Source: Magnolia sinica
Lineage: Eukaryota; Streptophyta; Magnoliopsida; Magnoliales; Magnoliaceae
Direction: 5' to 3'
NCBI RefSeq assembly: GCF_029962835.1
Contig: NC_080583.1
Span: 48,773,658 to 48,837,657, forward strand
DNA length: 64,000 nucleotides
The position numbers and the translations under genes are program-made. Shown here in pieces: positions 12,497 to 23,345 of the stretch; within the stretch, counting starts at the first letter, position 1; each line of letters begins with the position of its first letter. Under the pieces are notes generated by a model. It did no database searches, was not told where the DNA came from, and was given only the letters and a program-made list of their open reading frames with translations.

Positions 12497-13183
12497 CTAT
12501 ACCGCTTTGGAAGGGTCGGACTCGTCCATAAGAATCGGGACAAGGTCTTCCATGGGTCGGCCATGCACTTGCGACTCTTCGCGTGGGTTGAGAGACTTGA
12601 TCATCATTGCTTCACGGGGAACTCTCAAGGCTGTAGCATAACACTGTCGAGCTTCCTGTTGGTAGCCCTTGACAAGCCCCACCCCATGCTCGGTCGGGAA
12701 CTTCATAGCGAAGTGGTAGGTTGACACTATCGCTCGTATGAGGTACAACGTCGATCGACCTAGGATGGTGTTGTAGACGGATGGTTGGTTAACTACTAAG
12801 AAGTCAACCAATATAGTGGTCTGATTTGGGTCATCTCCGGCCGTGAGTGGGAGCTGAATAGCTCCCTCTGGCATAACTTTGCCCCTAAAGAATCCAATTA
12901 GGGGCGTTCTGACAGAACGAAGAGAGTTCCGACTGATCCCCATCTTATCGAATGCCTGAAGGGAGAGAACATCAGCCGACGACCCTGTATTGACTAAAAT
13001 TCGGAAAACTTTCCGATTAGCTATGGTGAGAGTGATGACTAATGTGTTGTTGTGTGAGTGGTGAACACCTCGGGCGTCTTCATCGGCGAAAGTTACGTTG
13101 TATCCTCCCAACTTGATTTCTTTTAAGAGTCGGGTGAGGACCATCATCTCTGCTTCCGGGCGTCTGATGCTTCTTGCATGCAC
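12497..13183 (-). pseudogene. pro: Protease region of Tat-type polyprotein
   Basis: A 228-codon open frame. It holds the lineage-typical leader (FADEDARGVHHSHNN), then the retropepsin core starting at about residue 58 with 'RILVNTGSSADVL', and the second conserved block 'YNTILGRSTL' at about residue 138. In active enzymes the catalytic motif is DTG or DSG; here it reads NTG, so the nucleophilic Asp is replaced by Asn. That should abolish polyprotein processing. The rest of the fold is well conserved, so the change is probably recent relative to the other damage. The RT region follows at lower coordinates. Confidence 0.85.
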
Positions 13184-13289
13184 ATTCCGAGCATTGTTCT
13201 AGTTCCCTCCGCCCTTATGACCCCCAAAGATGGTTCGGATTTCTCCGATCAGCTTGTTGTCGATCACCTGGACTCGGTTTCCTCTTTGA

Positions 13290-14806
13290 TCAACATGCTA
13301 ACCGAGGTAGCCTTCCTGGGTGAGCCTCTCAATCTCTTGCTTGAGGTGGTAACAGTCGCTCGTGTTGTGCCCGTGATCCCGATAAAAATGGTTATACTTG
13401 TTCTTGCTCATTCTGTTGGGATTACTGCGCAACTTTTTCGACCACTGGACAAAACGCTCATCTTTTATTTCCATCAACACCTGCACTTAAGGTTTGTTCA
13501 GTGGGGTGTAACTGGCAAACTTGCTGTCGGGTCATTTGTTCGACCTACGATTATCGCGAGACCGATCCTCTTTCCACTTTTTGTTTGGATTGGCCGAGTC
13601 TAATTCATTTTTCTCCTGTTCCTTAGTCACGGATCCTTTGTTTTGTACTGCATCTCATAGGATTTGGGATTCCTTGGCGTTAGCTTATTTCTGTGATTGG
13701 TTCAGGAATTCGGCCAATGTGGTAGGAGGATTTTTATCCAATGAGAAGAGGAAAGGTTTGTCTCTTAATCCGGTCATGATGGCATTCAATGCAGTCTCGT
13801 CTGAGTGATTCCTCACTTGGAGCTCCTCCAGATTAAAATGCTTAATATAGTCCTTTAGGAGCTCTCCGTCTTTCTAGACTATATTCATCAAATGGGCCGG
13901 TGCTTTAAGTATCTTCTTCCCTCTGATGAAGTTGGTGATGAAGGCCTCACTAAGCTCGGCGAACGATCGGATAGACCTCGGTTTCAACTACTTGAACCAA
14001 AGTCGTGTTGTGTCGGTCAGAGTTAATAACAAGGCTCGACAGATAACCGCATCAGTAGCATTATGGAGCTCCAAGTATGTTCGGAACGACTCTATGTGCT
14101 TTGTTGGGTCAGTATTCCTGATATAGGTTATCTGAGGTAGTCAAAACCTGTCCAATAATCGTGCTTGCATAATGTTGACCGAGAAGGGGGATTCCGTCTC
14201 CTTGGGAATGGTTGTGTTGTCTCGGTAGCTCTGTTTTATGTCCGTGATTTGTTGCCGTAGGCTTTGTAGCTCGTTTCTCCAAGGTTCTTCGCTGTTGGCG
14301 GTAGCCTTGACCGGGGCTCTGCTACATCGCCGTCGATCTATCTCGTGCCGTAGGTTAGAGGCAGGCAGCGGTGCCGTCCCCGATATGTGAAATGGAACGG
14401 GCTCAGTGGGAACAGGCTGCAGGTTTGGTTGGGACGGGATATGTACGACGGAAGGCTGAGGGAGGTCGGCACGCAGTTGAGGATGGCTCGACCAACCCTC
14501 TCCCTGATGATTTGGTTGACGTGCGTACAGGGGTTGCATATTCTCCATCATCTATTTTAGATAACATATATCGGCTCTCATGTCTCCGACCTCTCTGTCA
14601 AGAGTGTCCCGTTGACCGCCTCTGCGGTGCCTTTGTTGGCCACGTCAGCTCAAACCTGAAGTAGCCTAACGTTGTGGGGAGCCACGACAGCTCTCCCGTT
14701 GATCAGGATCTTCAGAAGGGTTCGGAGCATGCACGTCAGAAGTAGGAACGGTGGTAATCGGGATAGCTACAGGGGGAGATTGGTCTTTCTTCTTTCCTTT
14801 GGCCAT
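13290..14806 (-). pseudogene. gag: gag of Tat-type element (degenerate)
   Basis: Gag is the capsid/nucleocapsid precursor. A plausible start is the ATG at 14,804-14,806, which opens a basic stretch beginning MAKGKKKDQS. The N-terminal part is Pro/Gln-rich. Near the C-terminal end (13,300-13,486) a short frame contains FYRDHGHNTSDCYHLKQEIE, the H/C-rich motif typical of gag next to the protease in this lineage, followed by the usual 'EGYL'. The frame is broken several times between these parts, so no full gag can be made. It is the first gene after the 5' LTR and continues into the protease region. Confidence 0.75.
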
Positions 14807-14841
14807 TTGAATGTTCACTGGTAGAACCGTAACAACTTACT

Positions 14842-14870
14842 CGTCGTTCCCACAGACGACGCCAAACTGT
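14842..14870 (-). other. Primer-binding-site region of the Tat-type element
   Basis: Directly inside the LTR the minus strand reads 'TTTGGCGTCGTCTGTGGGAA', one base off the TTTGGCGCCGTCTGTGGGAA motif found next to the 5' LTR of many plant gypsy elements. This fixes the direction of the element and the inner LTR edge. Confidence 0.7.
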
Positions 14871-15655
14871 TGATGCAGTTTTCCAGCAAACCTTCTATAC
14901 ATCTATCCCTTGAGCCTGCACAAGCAATGGTGAGAGACAAAGGAGGCCCTGGTTTGTCCAGGGGACTCTCTGATGCATAAGTCAGGCTCGTGGTCTAAGA
15001 AGGATCTCCAAAAAAGAGATTAAACGGTGATTAGGGTTTTTGTAAATGTGAACATAGCTTCTTGGTGAAGCATATCCCTGTATTTATAGGGAAGAGAGAG
15101 ATCCATTATACGGGGACTCTCTCCAATTTGGAGATTTTTATATGATATGGGATTTGTCTAAGATTTTAGGATCTCGAGAACATCGGGATCCGGTCTTATC
15201 TTCCCGAGATCTTAAGAGAGATCTCCAGGATTCATATGACTCTTCAGATGTTGGCTCGGTTTTGGGTCGAATCTAGGTCGGGAGCCATTTTGGATGACTC
15301 AACCCTCCTTGTAACTCAAGCTTTGAGATCTTTCAAGATGCTTTGATCCCACTAAGGAAATTGTTTTGGATCGTGACAGATCTATGACTGGGCAATGGTC
15401 GGTATATGATCATCTTATATCCATTTGTCGACCGATCTATGATTGAGATGTGGTTGGTCTATGATCACCGTGTGACTGATCCATAGTCGACCTGTGATCA
15501 GCCTGTAACTAGGCTATGGTCGGTCTGTGGCTGATCTTTGGCCGAGCTATGGTCGATCCTTAATCGACCCTTGGCTGACCCATGATTTAGGTCAGTCTTT
15601 TTAGCCCCTTGTGGGCTCTCTTAGGGCGCTCGTATTAGCGTTACCCTTTTCATCA
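14871..15655 (-). repeat. 5' LTR of the Tat-type element
   Basis: On the minus strand the LTR opens with TGATGAAAAGGG and closes with AACTGCATCA, giving the TG...CA ends and a short TGATG/CATCA inverted repeat. Its inner end abuts the primer-site-like motif at 14,842-14,870. A promoter-like CCTATAAATACAGG (minus strand, about 15,075-15,090) sits in a plausible place. The 15,390-15,590 part holds degenerate repeats of 'ggtcggtctatgatc', probably in U3. It is 785 bp long. Confidence 0.75.
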
Positions 15656-16434
15656 ATCAACCCGCTCTTGCACTTGGGGGCCATACTGGGTTGGACTACA
15701 ATGGGTCCGGCCCGTTGTTGAAGAGTTGGTCCATTTCATAAGCTGACTTCCGGACTTGTGTATTTTTCGCCAACACTTGTCTATTGAAAGAGGACCAACT
15801 TTTCTTTTTTTCATTTTTATAAAGTGTCCACCAATCCAATAATGAGATGATAAAACAAAAGTAAATTTTGGGTTATGATGCATCTAGATTGGGATCCAAA
15901 ATTTGGAGGGTTTAGTTTGAATTACTTGCAATTTCTAAGTGATTTATTAGTGCCTGCGTATCATCCATCCCTCTCATTTCTTCTCATATCAAAAACTTGT
16001 ACTAAGAAAATAATATTAAATATATGAATTTTTCTAAAATTGTGGACTACTCTATAATTTTATTTTAATCATTTATTTCATAGTCATTAATTGGATGGTC
16101 AGTATTGCAGGGTGAGCAAGTGTTTGAAGATATGCTTCATCCATAATGGCCACAGTTCTACTGGTCTGGATTGATGTGCATCAGTGCCACCTGCTTCTTG
16201 TGGTGCATTTATCACCATACGCAAGCTTACGATGGTATTGAGCAGATGTGGGGCCATGTGATGATATATCACATCTAGACCGTTCACTAAATGTGTCACC
16301 TCAATGACACCTCAGGGCTTGAAATGTAGCTTAATCAAAAACTCAAGTCACAGAAGAAGCAGACTGCATCCTACACCACCTATCTCCAGTTGAGAACAAG
16401 GAGGAGCTCTGATTCGCCAGTGTGATGTACGGGG
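15656..16434. other. Gene-free flank right of the Tat-type element
   Basis: No coding evidence. The first five bases after the LTR are ATCAA; the matching left duplication could not be found because the left end of the element is not recognised. Confidence 0.4.
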
Positions 16435-16830
16435 TTTATCCACAGCATCCATTTATTTATCCATGGCATTTTATGAAATATGACCAAATGTTAGGCAGAT
16501 CAAAGGCTCAAGTGGACCACATCACAGAAAGCAACAATGATAATGATGCTCACCGTTGAAACTTTTCTAGAGCCCACTATGATATTTATTTGCCATCCAA
16601 CTTATTCATAAAGTTACATAGACATAGATGAAGTAAAAACACAAATATCATATCGATTCAAAACTTCCATCACCCCTAGAAAGTTTTTAACAATAAGAGT
16701 TTAATCCCCATTGTATGGTCCACTTGAGTCTTTGATCTACCTTGTTTTTAGTCTATATTTTGAAATAGAAAAATGGATGAACACGGATACATCACGGAGG
16801 CCACTCAGAGCCCCTACCTATTCTGAGCTG
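16435..16830. repeat. Copy of the CATGATG/GGACCACA MITE-like family
   Basis: It shares the ordered phrases seen at 21,500-21,860 and 36,226-36,763: 'ccatccattta', 'caagtggaccaca', 'gccatccaactt', 'gacatagatgaagt' and 'tttaatccccattgt...ggtccacttgag', ending 'atggatgaacac...catcacgg'. No clean terminal repeats or target duplication were found. Confidence 0.55.
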
Positions 16831-17359
16831 AAAATGGGCAATGGTTGAATGCGATCTTCATTCGTCGCAGAATAGGAACAATATGGGAGGGAACACCCAC
16901 TCTTGATTTTCAATAGCGGCCGCATGAGTTGTGAAACCACCTAATTTTTAGTACAACCATTCATCCAAGCCATGATGATAGGTTTAAACAGCCTGGATTC
17001 TATATACACAACATGATGAGAGCCCTCTACTCAAATCAAGGGTATGTGTGCCTCCCATCTTGTTCCTTGTGTTGTGCCCCAGGGATATTTTGGTTTGACA
17101 CATCTAATGGACAGGTTGGATATTGTGAACACATCATGTGGACCATGAATTTGTACGGACACATTTTGGGAGACTAGCTCATTTTTAAATGTTCAAAGCT
17201 AATTCAGAACCCTATGGGCAAAAAACATACAATATACATGTACAATGTGACACACGTGCACAAAAGAAAGAGAAAAACAATACACAGACATACATGAATA
17301 TACATATATAAATATATATAAATAGCATAGATGCATGTGTACCACTACAAGAAAAGGGG

Positions 17360-17850
17360 GCTTCAGCCTCGGTTCAAAACCGTGGCTAAAAACGTTAAAA
17401 ACTGAGGCTAAAACCTTTAGCCTCAATTTTGCCTCAGTTATCCAAACCAAGGTTGAAACCCCCGTGACTAAAGGCTTTAGCCTCGGTTTTAGCAACCGAG
17501 GCCAAAATGACTTTTATAGCCTCGGTTCTTCAAGTGAAGCTAAAAGAACCTTTTTAGCTTCAGTTTTCTCGAAATGAGGCTAAATCAAAATTTTATCCTC
17601 CATTGTTTCCAACTGAGACTAAATCCAAATTTTAGCCTCAGTTGCCTCCAATTGAAGCTAAATTTATTTTTAACCTCGGTTCTCAACAACCGAGGCTAAA
17701 GCCTTTAGCCACGGGAGTTGTAGTCTCAATTTAGATAACTGAGGCAAAACTGAGACTAAAGATAGATTTAGCTTTTGTTGGCATCAACTGAGGCTAAATT
17801 CAATTTTTAACATCATTTATCAATAACCGAGGCTAAATCTAGTTTCTATC
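17360..17850. repeat. Left subterminal array of CACTA element
   Basis: About ten units of 30-45 bp alternating 'ttagcctcggtt' and 'aaccgaggctaaa', so neighbours form imperfect hairpins. Direct and inverted copies are mixed. Confidence 0.85.
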
Positions 17851-17884
17851 AACAAAAGCTAACAATATTATAAGCAACCAATGA

Positions 17885-18458
17885 TTAAACCTGTGCATGT
17901 TTCACCCATTTAACATCCATCAAGACAACAATCAGCACAATACCAACAAAACAATTAATGGTATATGTAAAGTTTTCAAAACAAACAAACTGCCATTGCT
18001 GTTGCTGCTGTACATCCATGATTTCTGTCATTGCTGCTGCTGCCGCTGCTGGCTTCATTGAGAGAATTTTTCCTTGGTTGTGTTTTTTTTTGAATTGCAC
18101 CACAGGGCACTGAGACTGGGACTGTTGGAGGTCTTCTTCTTGAGGAAGCAACATAATGTGCTGTTTGGCCATTGATACGAGATATGTATCTATGTTTGCC
18201 TGAAAATAAAAACACAAAATTGCAAGAAGATAGACATAAATCAAGAGAGATCATACAAAAGCGTGATATACCCCAAAGATTGCACAAAAAGAAATCAAAC
18301 AAACAATCTGCGATGAATTTAAAAGAGCAAATGAAAAAGAAAATCAAATGAAAGAATCTAAAGAAAATAGAGCATGAGATTGGATGATCACTGTTGTGGT
18401 ATCCCTGTTTTGTTGCTGCCTTTGTTTCCTTTTTGTTTCTTAATAAAATCATTGTCAA
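17885..18458 (-). other. Unidentified minus-strand frame inside CACTA element
   Basis: Two overlapping frames (119 and 160 codons) are open here. An exon-like segment begins after a TTTCAG-type acceptor near 18,200 and encodes a Gln/Ala-rich, low-complexity stretch ('AAAAAAMTEIMDVQQQQQ') or, in the other frame, a Ser/Arg-rich stretch. I do not recognise either. By position it could be another captured gene fragment, upstream or downstream of the SEC23 and receptor-kinase exons on the same strand. Confidence 0.3.
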
Positions 18459-19673
18459 AAATAAAAAAATTCATAGTTCGCAGCACAATTAGTTGGTGTA
18501 GGCTCATTTAGTTCGTTTTCTAATTTCCCCAATTTGTAGTTTGAGTTCACCTAATTCGGTAGACTAGAAAATAGTTCAATCTATTGTTCACATATAGTCC
18601 AAGCGCAACAAACATGCACATTAACCGGAGTTTAGGGTCATCCAATCAGCCCATTAGTTCTCACTATAGAGCATGAAATTGGATGATCTCTATACAATAG
18701 AGTGATTAGATTTCATTTACCCTGAGTGAGACATACGCCTGAAAGTTGGCTTGAAACCAACTACACCACATAGAGCAGCACGCATTCTCACGGAACCTAA
18801 AGAAAATAGCAAACTTTATTGATGTGAGAGTTCTTGTACTTTCTTGTGATGGTTTAGGAGGCAATTACACATTCACTCAAACTGTCTATGACTCCTCTAA
18901 AGGATATAATTCATAAAGCAACTTCATTTCACATATCATGAAAGTTATGGTGGCCTGTATAACACCTTGTTCAACTAAAGATATCAGCAAATGAGGGATA
19001 CAAATGAGTCAACTACCAAACCATGAGTATTTTGGGGGGTGAGTGTCATCTTTGGTTAGGTGACTTTTATGTTTATATAATTTCTGAATTCATGACTAGT
19101 AATGAAACTAACATTTTTTCCTCAAGTATAAAAAACTTTCATGTTGTAGCAAAAGTTACTTGGGATTCAATTTCTCATTCCAAGTCTGTCTCATGTTGCA
19201 TGCATTGGCAAAAAAGAAATTTATGATCCTTCCATGGTAAATATGGTAAATCTAGGCAATTTGTTTTTTGAGTTTTGTTGAATCGAATCGACTTGACCAA
19301 GTTACCTGTCTAGACAGAGTCACATCTTTTTCTTCTTTTTTTTCTTACTTTCTTTCTTGAGTCTTGATGAACTGATCGAATGAACTAGAGATTTTTCAAG
19401 TTTCCAAATAGAGGTACAAAAACACAATGATTAGTCAACCAAAGATTGAAAAAAAAAATGGCTGCTAAAATCAGATCAAAAAGGAGGTCACCTGTAGTTA
19501 GATAGGGCATGCGATCTATCTCATCCTTACAGCAATTGGCCCTTTTGCAGGAATTGAAGGGTGAATCATGAGTAATCCAGAAGTGAGAATACCCACCTCC
19601 ATGGAAATTATATAAAGGAATTAAAAGTAGAGTGGTCTATTTCACAGGTTGAAGCCAAAAGACATTTACAAAC

Positions 19674-19778
19674 CTGGGAACCATGCAAATCACAAATAAC
19701 CAATATGGGGACAGGGAAACGATCTGTTATGATAATTTGAGCATCATCATGAGGAGCTTGCAATAGTTGAGCAAAGGC
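19674..19778 (-). pseudogene. Captured SEC23 exon
   Basis: A 105-nt, 35-codon exon bounded by a consensus acceptor (TTTTACAG) and donor (GTTTGT). It encodes '[20 protein letters not shown]' then '[15 protein letters not shown]'. This matches the gelsolin-like C-terminal region of SEC23, the COPII coat subunit that acts as GTPase activator of SAR1 in ER export (family form AFAQLLQAP...RFPVPRLVVCDQHGSQ). Two conserved residues differ (Arg to Ile in PVPRL, Gln to Leu in CDQHG). No other SEC23 exon was found nearby, so this is a fragment carried by the CACTA element. Confidence 0.85.
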
Positions 19779-19856
19779 CTGTAAAATAATCAATATAAGA
19801 GATTTTTTTTAAGGGTAGTTCAAGTCCTCTTTCTCCTCATAATCATTGAAAGCTTA

Positions 19857-20386
19857 CCTACATAGTATCAAGATTGATTATGCGCCCTAACTCAACAGGG
19901 ATCCACCCTTTGAAATTGTTCGATGAGAAGTTTCTGCAGTTTAAAAGAAAATATGGATTGTTAAAAATATAAATATACTAATGAAAGCATGTGCACTTAA
20001 TAACTGCAAGCCTCTGTACAAAGACGTCATTGTAAATTAGAATATGTTCATAAATGACTGGCCCACCTCTAATATCTTTTGGTTAAGACTAACAGATATG
20101 TTAGACTCTCCAGCTTCAGGAGTTCAGATGGAATGGAACCATTCAATCTTTGCCATGCACAATTCAAACAACTCCAGCTGTCTAAGCTCGGCCAGAATGC
20201 TACCAACCAGTTCATTGTTGTTCAATTGCCAGCAGAAGGAAACTATTAGAAATAATTTAGACACAAATATCCCCGAAATGGAAATTTTATTTTAAAGTAA
20301 GAACCCTCACAAATAGCTTAGCTTGGACATGTTCCCCAATTTAGGTGGAATTGGCCCAGTGAGCTTGTTACTGTGTAGGAACCTGG
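19857..20386 (-). pseudogene. Captured ERECTA-like LRR receptor kinase exons
   Basis: Three minus-strand exon-like blocks encode leucine-rich repeats. Block 1 (about 20,311-20,383, after a CCCAG acceptor) gives 'FLHSNKLTGPIPPKLGNMSK'. Block 2 (about 20,075-20,235) gives 'LNNNELVGSILAEL' with a frameshift before the next repeat. Block 3 (about 19,857-19,932) gives 'SSNNFKGWIPVELGRIINLD'. The first and third are of the 72-nt exon-per-repeat type. Wording and order match the ectodomain of ERECTA / ERECTA-LIKE kinases, which bind EPF peptides. No kinase domain, signal peptide or membrane segment is present. Block 2 also joins non-homologous repeats, so internal deletion has occurred. Confidence 0.8.
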
Positions 20387-21479
20387 GAAGAATAACCAGG
20401 AAACACCATGACCAATGATGAAGAAAATCCCTGTTGCATGAATACTGAAGCTATGAAATAAATATCATGAAATCTAACAATTCTTGCTTACATTTTTCTG
20501 AAAACATAGAAAACAGAAATAAATAAATAAATAAAATAGGGTTTTAGATCGCATGACCAAAAAACAAAAAACCACATTTTCCTTTCTGGTATGGAAAGAA
20601 AATGCAGTAAAATGAAATGAAACTAAATCTCAAAAAAGAACATCAAAGCATCTGATTTATTAGACAAAATGCTTGTTCAATTTCCACTTCCCTAAAAATT
20701 CACCAGATGCAGCATTGCTTAAAAAAAGGCCAAAACCCTAATTTCCAAACAAATCACATCAGAGTCGAAGATAGATCTCCGAAAGGGGCCAATCTTAGAA
20801 ACTCCAAAGCAAATTCCTACAAATCAAACCACAACTCATACACAATATGTAAAAATTAAAACCTTTGGGATTTCTCCCACATCTACCACATCCAAAACCT
20901 AACTCTCCTCGACGAAATCAAAAGCGATTTCTAGAAACTCAGCAATTCTGGCAAAAACACACAAAATGCAGGAAAAAAAAAGGCACAAGGTTGAATTTTC
21001 CAAAACTTTTTCCCACCAAATGCATCAAAACCCAACCATTCCTACCCAAAAAAAAACTTCAGATTCACCAACAATGCACAATCTTCCCATTTCCCACGAT
21101 TTCCACCACAATTTCGAAAGGAACCGACACTCCAAGAGCCACGAAACCCTAGCGATTCCCTTCTTCAATCAGTGGCGAATGGTCGAAGAAATGGGAAGAA
21201 ATGCCAGATTGCACGGTGAATAACTCAGATCGAAGGGAGATTCGTATGTACCTGGTGATGTCGAGATTGATTGAAGATCAGATCTTCGATTTTTACATTT
21301 TTTTCATCTTCCTTTCTTTTTCTTGCTACGATCTCTCCCTCCCTCTCTCTCTCCTTTTTCTTTTCTTCTTTTCATTTTTCTGGTTTGGTTCGGGTAAAAG
21401 TCTACCAATGGCGAGTCTCTCTCATCCTCACCAAGACTTTTGGCCTTGGTTCTATGCAACTGAGGCTAAAAAGTAGGGC

Positions 21480-21857
21480 GCAGATTAGGTACTACCCCCT
21501 CCTGTTCCGAGGTCGGTACAGGCGGAGGCCCCACGGGCCACTAAGGGGACACCATGATGTATTACTTTTATCCACACCGTCCATCTATTTTTTTATATCA
21601 TTTTAAAATACTGGATAAAAAAAGATAAGGCAGATGAAAGGCTTAAGTGGACCACACCATAAGAAGAAGCAGTGCTAAAGACACCCACCATTGAAACCTT
21701 TGTAGGGTCCACCGTGTCATTAATTTTCCATCCAACCTGTTGATATGGTCATATATACCTGGATGAAGTGAAAAAATAAATATCATACTGATCTATAACT
21801 TTTGTGGCCCCTGAGAATTTTTCAATGGTAGGAATTTAATCCCCAATATGTGGTGCA
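21480..21857. repeat. MITE-like family copy inserted in CACTA right array
   Basis: It separates a lone array unit (21,437-21,477) from the main right array. It carries the same ordered phrases as the copy at 36,226-36,763, including a diverged 'gattggctactcccc' start ('gattaggtactaccccc') and 'caccatgatgta', then 'gtggaccacaccat' and 'ccaacctgttgat'. The right terminal repeat appears missing. Confidence 0.6.
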
Positions 21858-22690
21858 TTTAAGACTTTTGGCCTCAATTGCTCACCAACCGAGGCAAAAG
21901 GGCAGACTTTTGGCCTCAGTTTTCAACAACCAAGGCAAAAGGGCAGACTTTTGGCCTCAGTTCTCAACAACCAAGGTAAAAGGACAAACTTTTGGCCCCA
22001 GTTTCTCACCAACCGAGGTAAAAGGGCAGACTTTTGGCCTCAGTTTCTCACCAACCGAAGCAAAAGGGCAGACTTTTGGCATCAGTTCTCAACAACCGAG
22101 ACAAAAGGGCAGACTTTTGGCCTCAGTTCTCAACAACTGAGGCAAAAGGACAGACTTTTAGCCTCAGTTCTCAACAACCGAGGCAAAAGGGCAGACTTTT
22201 AGCCTCAGTTTCTCACTAACCGAGGCAAAAGGGCAAACTTTTAGCCTCAGTTGCTCACCAACTGAGGCAAAAGGGTAAACTTTTAGCCTCAGTTTCTCAC
22301 CAACTGAGGCAAAAGGGCAGACTTTTGGCCTTGGTTCTTAACAACCGACGTAAAAAGTTAAACTTTTAGCCTCAGTTGCTCACCAACTGAGGCAAAAAGG
22401 AAGACTTTTGGCCTCAGTTTCTCACCAACCGAGGCAAAATGGTAGACTTTTAACCTCAGTTTCTCATCGGCCGAGGCAAAGGGGTAGACTTTTGGCCTCA
22501 ATTCTCAACAACCGAGGCAAAAAGTAGAGTTTTAGCCTCAGTTGCTCACAAACCAAGGCAAAATGGCAGACTTTTGGCCTCAGTTTCTCACCAACCGAGG
22601 AAAAAAATGAATTTTTAACCTCAATTCCTTTACAACCGTGGCTAAAAACCACATTTAGCCTCCCTTTTTTTAACCGAGGCTAAAGACCTA
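21858..22690. repeat. Right subterminal array of CACTA element
   Basis: About 20 units of 40-43 bp, each 'acttttggcctcagttctc' followed by 'aacaaccgaggcaaaaggg' with small changes. The unit is internally palindromic in outline (GCCTCAGTT...AACCGAGGC). Open frames here translate to a repeated KGQTFG/RADFWPQF pattern and are not genes. Confidence 0.9.
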
Positions 22691-22942
22691 CTTTCTTTTA
22701 GTGTGTTCATGTATATAGTATGAGAGATAATAGATTGTAGAATAGAGAATGCTAATGTAGAAACTATTGGAGCTTATTGATGTCTATTCATTTCTACTAT
22801 AAGAATAGTACAATAATAATAAAATAATAGAAAAGATGTATGAATGGGATTTTGCGATAAAGCCTTTGAAGTTGGAAGACTAGACTATAAGCCTTCTTCA
22901 TGTTGTGATGTGCTCTAACTAAGAGAGAGAGAGAGAGAGATG

Positions 22943-23345
22943 CTACAAGAAAAATTGGCTTTACCAGCGGCCATAAACGCCCCTAAAAGGCTAAAAAACC
23001 GTCGTTAAAAACATTACCGGCGGTCGTACTTGCTAATACTTTACCGGCGGCCGGAGCACCGGCGTTTTTTATGGCCGCCACTAAAACAAAGACTTTTAGC
23101 GGCGCTTATTATGTTTTACCGGCGCTTCTGGATCTTAAAACGCCGCTAAAAACTTTACGAAGCGCTGCGAATAGTTAAAAGAGCTAATAACTGAATAAAA
23201 AGCGCCACAAAAGGTTGCCACAATGCCAGGAGAAGATACGCAGAAACGTCGGTAAAGGCCTGAGAAAAGGTAGTTTAGACATATCAAAGCACCAGTAAAA
23301 GTATTTCTGATCGCTGCAATAAGGTTGCCAAAACACCAGAAAATA
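22943..23345 (+). mobile_element. Left end of a second CACTA-like element
   Basis: 'CTACAAGAAAAATTGGC' at about 22,949 is a CACTA-type terminus and is followed by a different subterminal repeat family based on ACCGGCGG, GGCGGCC and GCCGCTAAAA. It is preceded by a (GA)n tract (22,923-22,940). A matching right end was not found, so the element's extent is unknown; the minus-strand gene fragments to about 34 kb could belong to it. Confidence 0.6.

Larger units (their letters stand above)
3150..15655 (-). mobile_element. Degenerate Ty3/gypsy retrotransposon, Tat type
   Basis: Read on the minus strand, the order is 5' LTR, primer-site-like motif, gag, protease, reverse transcriptase, RNase H, a second (archaeal-type) RNase H, integrase, then an antisense ORF on the plus strand. 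Dual RNase H plus an antisense ORF downstream of pol is the layout known for Tat-lineage (Retand/Grande-like) elements. Every coding part carries stops or frameshifts and the protease has lost its catalytic Asp, so the copy is dead. The 3' LTR expected at the left end is not recognisable. The antisense ORF is interrupted by a solo LTR at 4,516-7,669, so that LTR arrived later. The left limit is approximate. Confidence 0.82.
17343..22703. mobile_element. CACTA-like (En/Spm) transposon carrying host gene exons
   Basis: The left end is CACTACAAGAAAA (17,343); the right end, read inward, is CACTAAAAGAAAG (22,703), the conserved CACTA terminus. Subterminal arrays lie inside both ends, built on TTTAGCCTCGGTT and its complement (17,360-17,850; 21,435-22,690), as expected for transposase-binding regions. 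No transposase is visible. The interior carries minus-strand exons resembling SEC23 and an ERECTA-like kinase, plus an unidentified frame near 18.0 kb. The flanking triplets are TAC and TGT, so the usual 3-bp duplication is not seen. It is about 5.4 kb and non-autonomous. Confidence 0.78.

Noticed and set aside
13178..13808. Plus-strand frames of 141 and 95 codons
   Set aside because: Antisense shadows of the gag/protease region.
21850..22219. Overlapping plus-strand frames of 61-96 codons with a repeated RADFWPQF pattern
   Set aside because: They are read-through of the 41-bp CACTA subterminal repeat; the periodicity follows the DNA unit and no domain is present.
17338..22706. TGT triplets near both ends of the CACTA element as a 3-bp target duplication
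   Set aside because: The left TGT is two bases away from the CACTA end; the adjacent triplets are TAC and TGT, so I do not claim a duplication.
22923..23345. CRISPR-like or other prokaryotic repeat array
   Set aside because: The short repeats are inverted and irregular, fit CACTA subterminal repeats, and the context is a plant nuclear genome.
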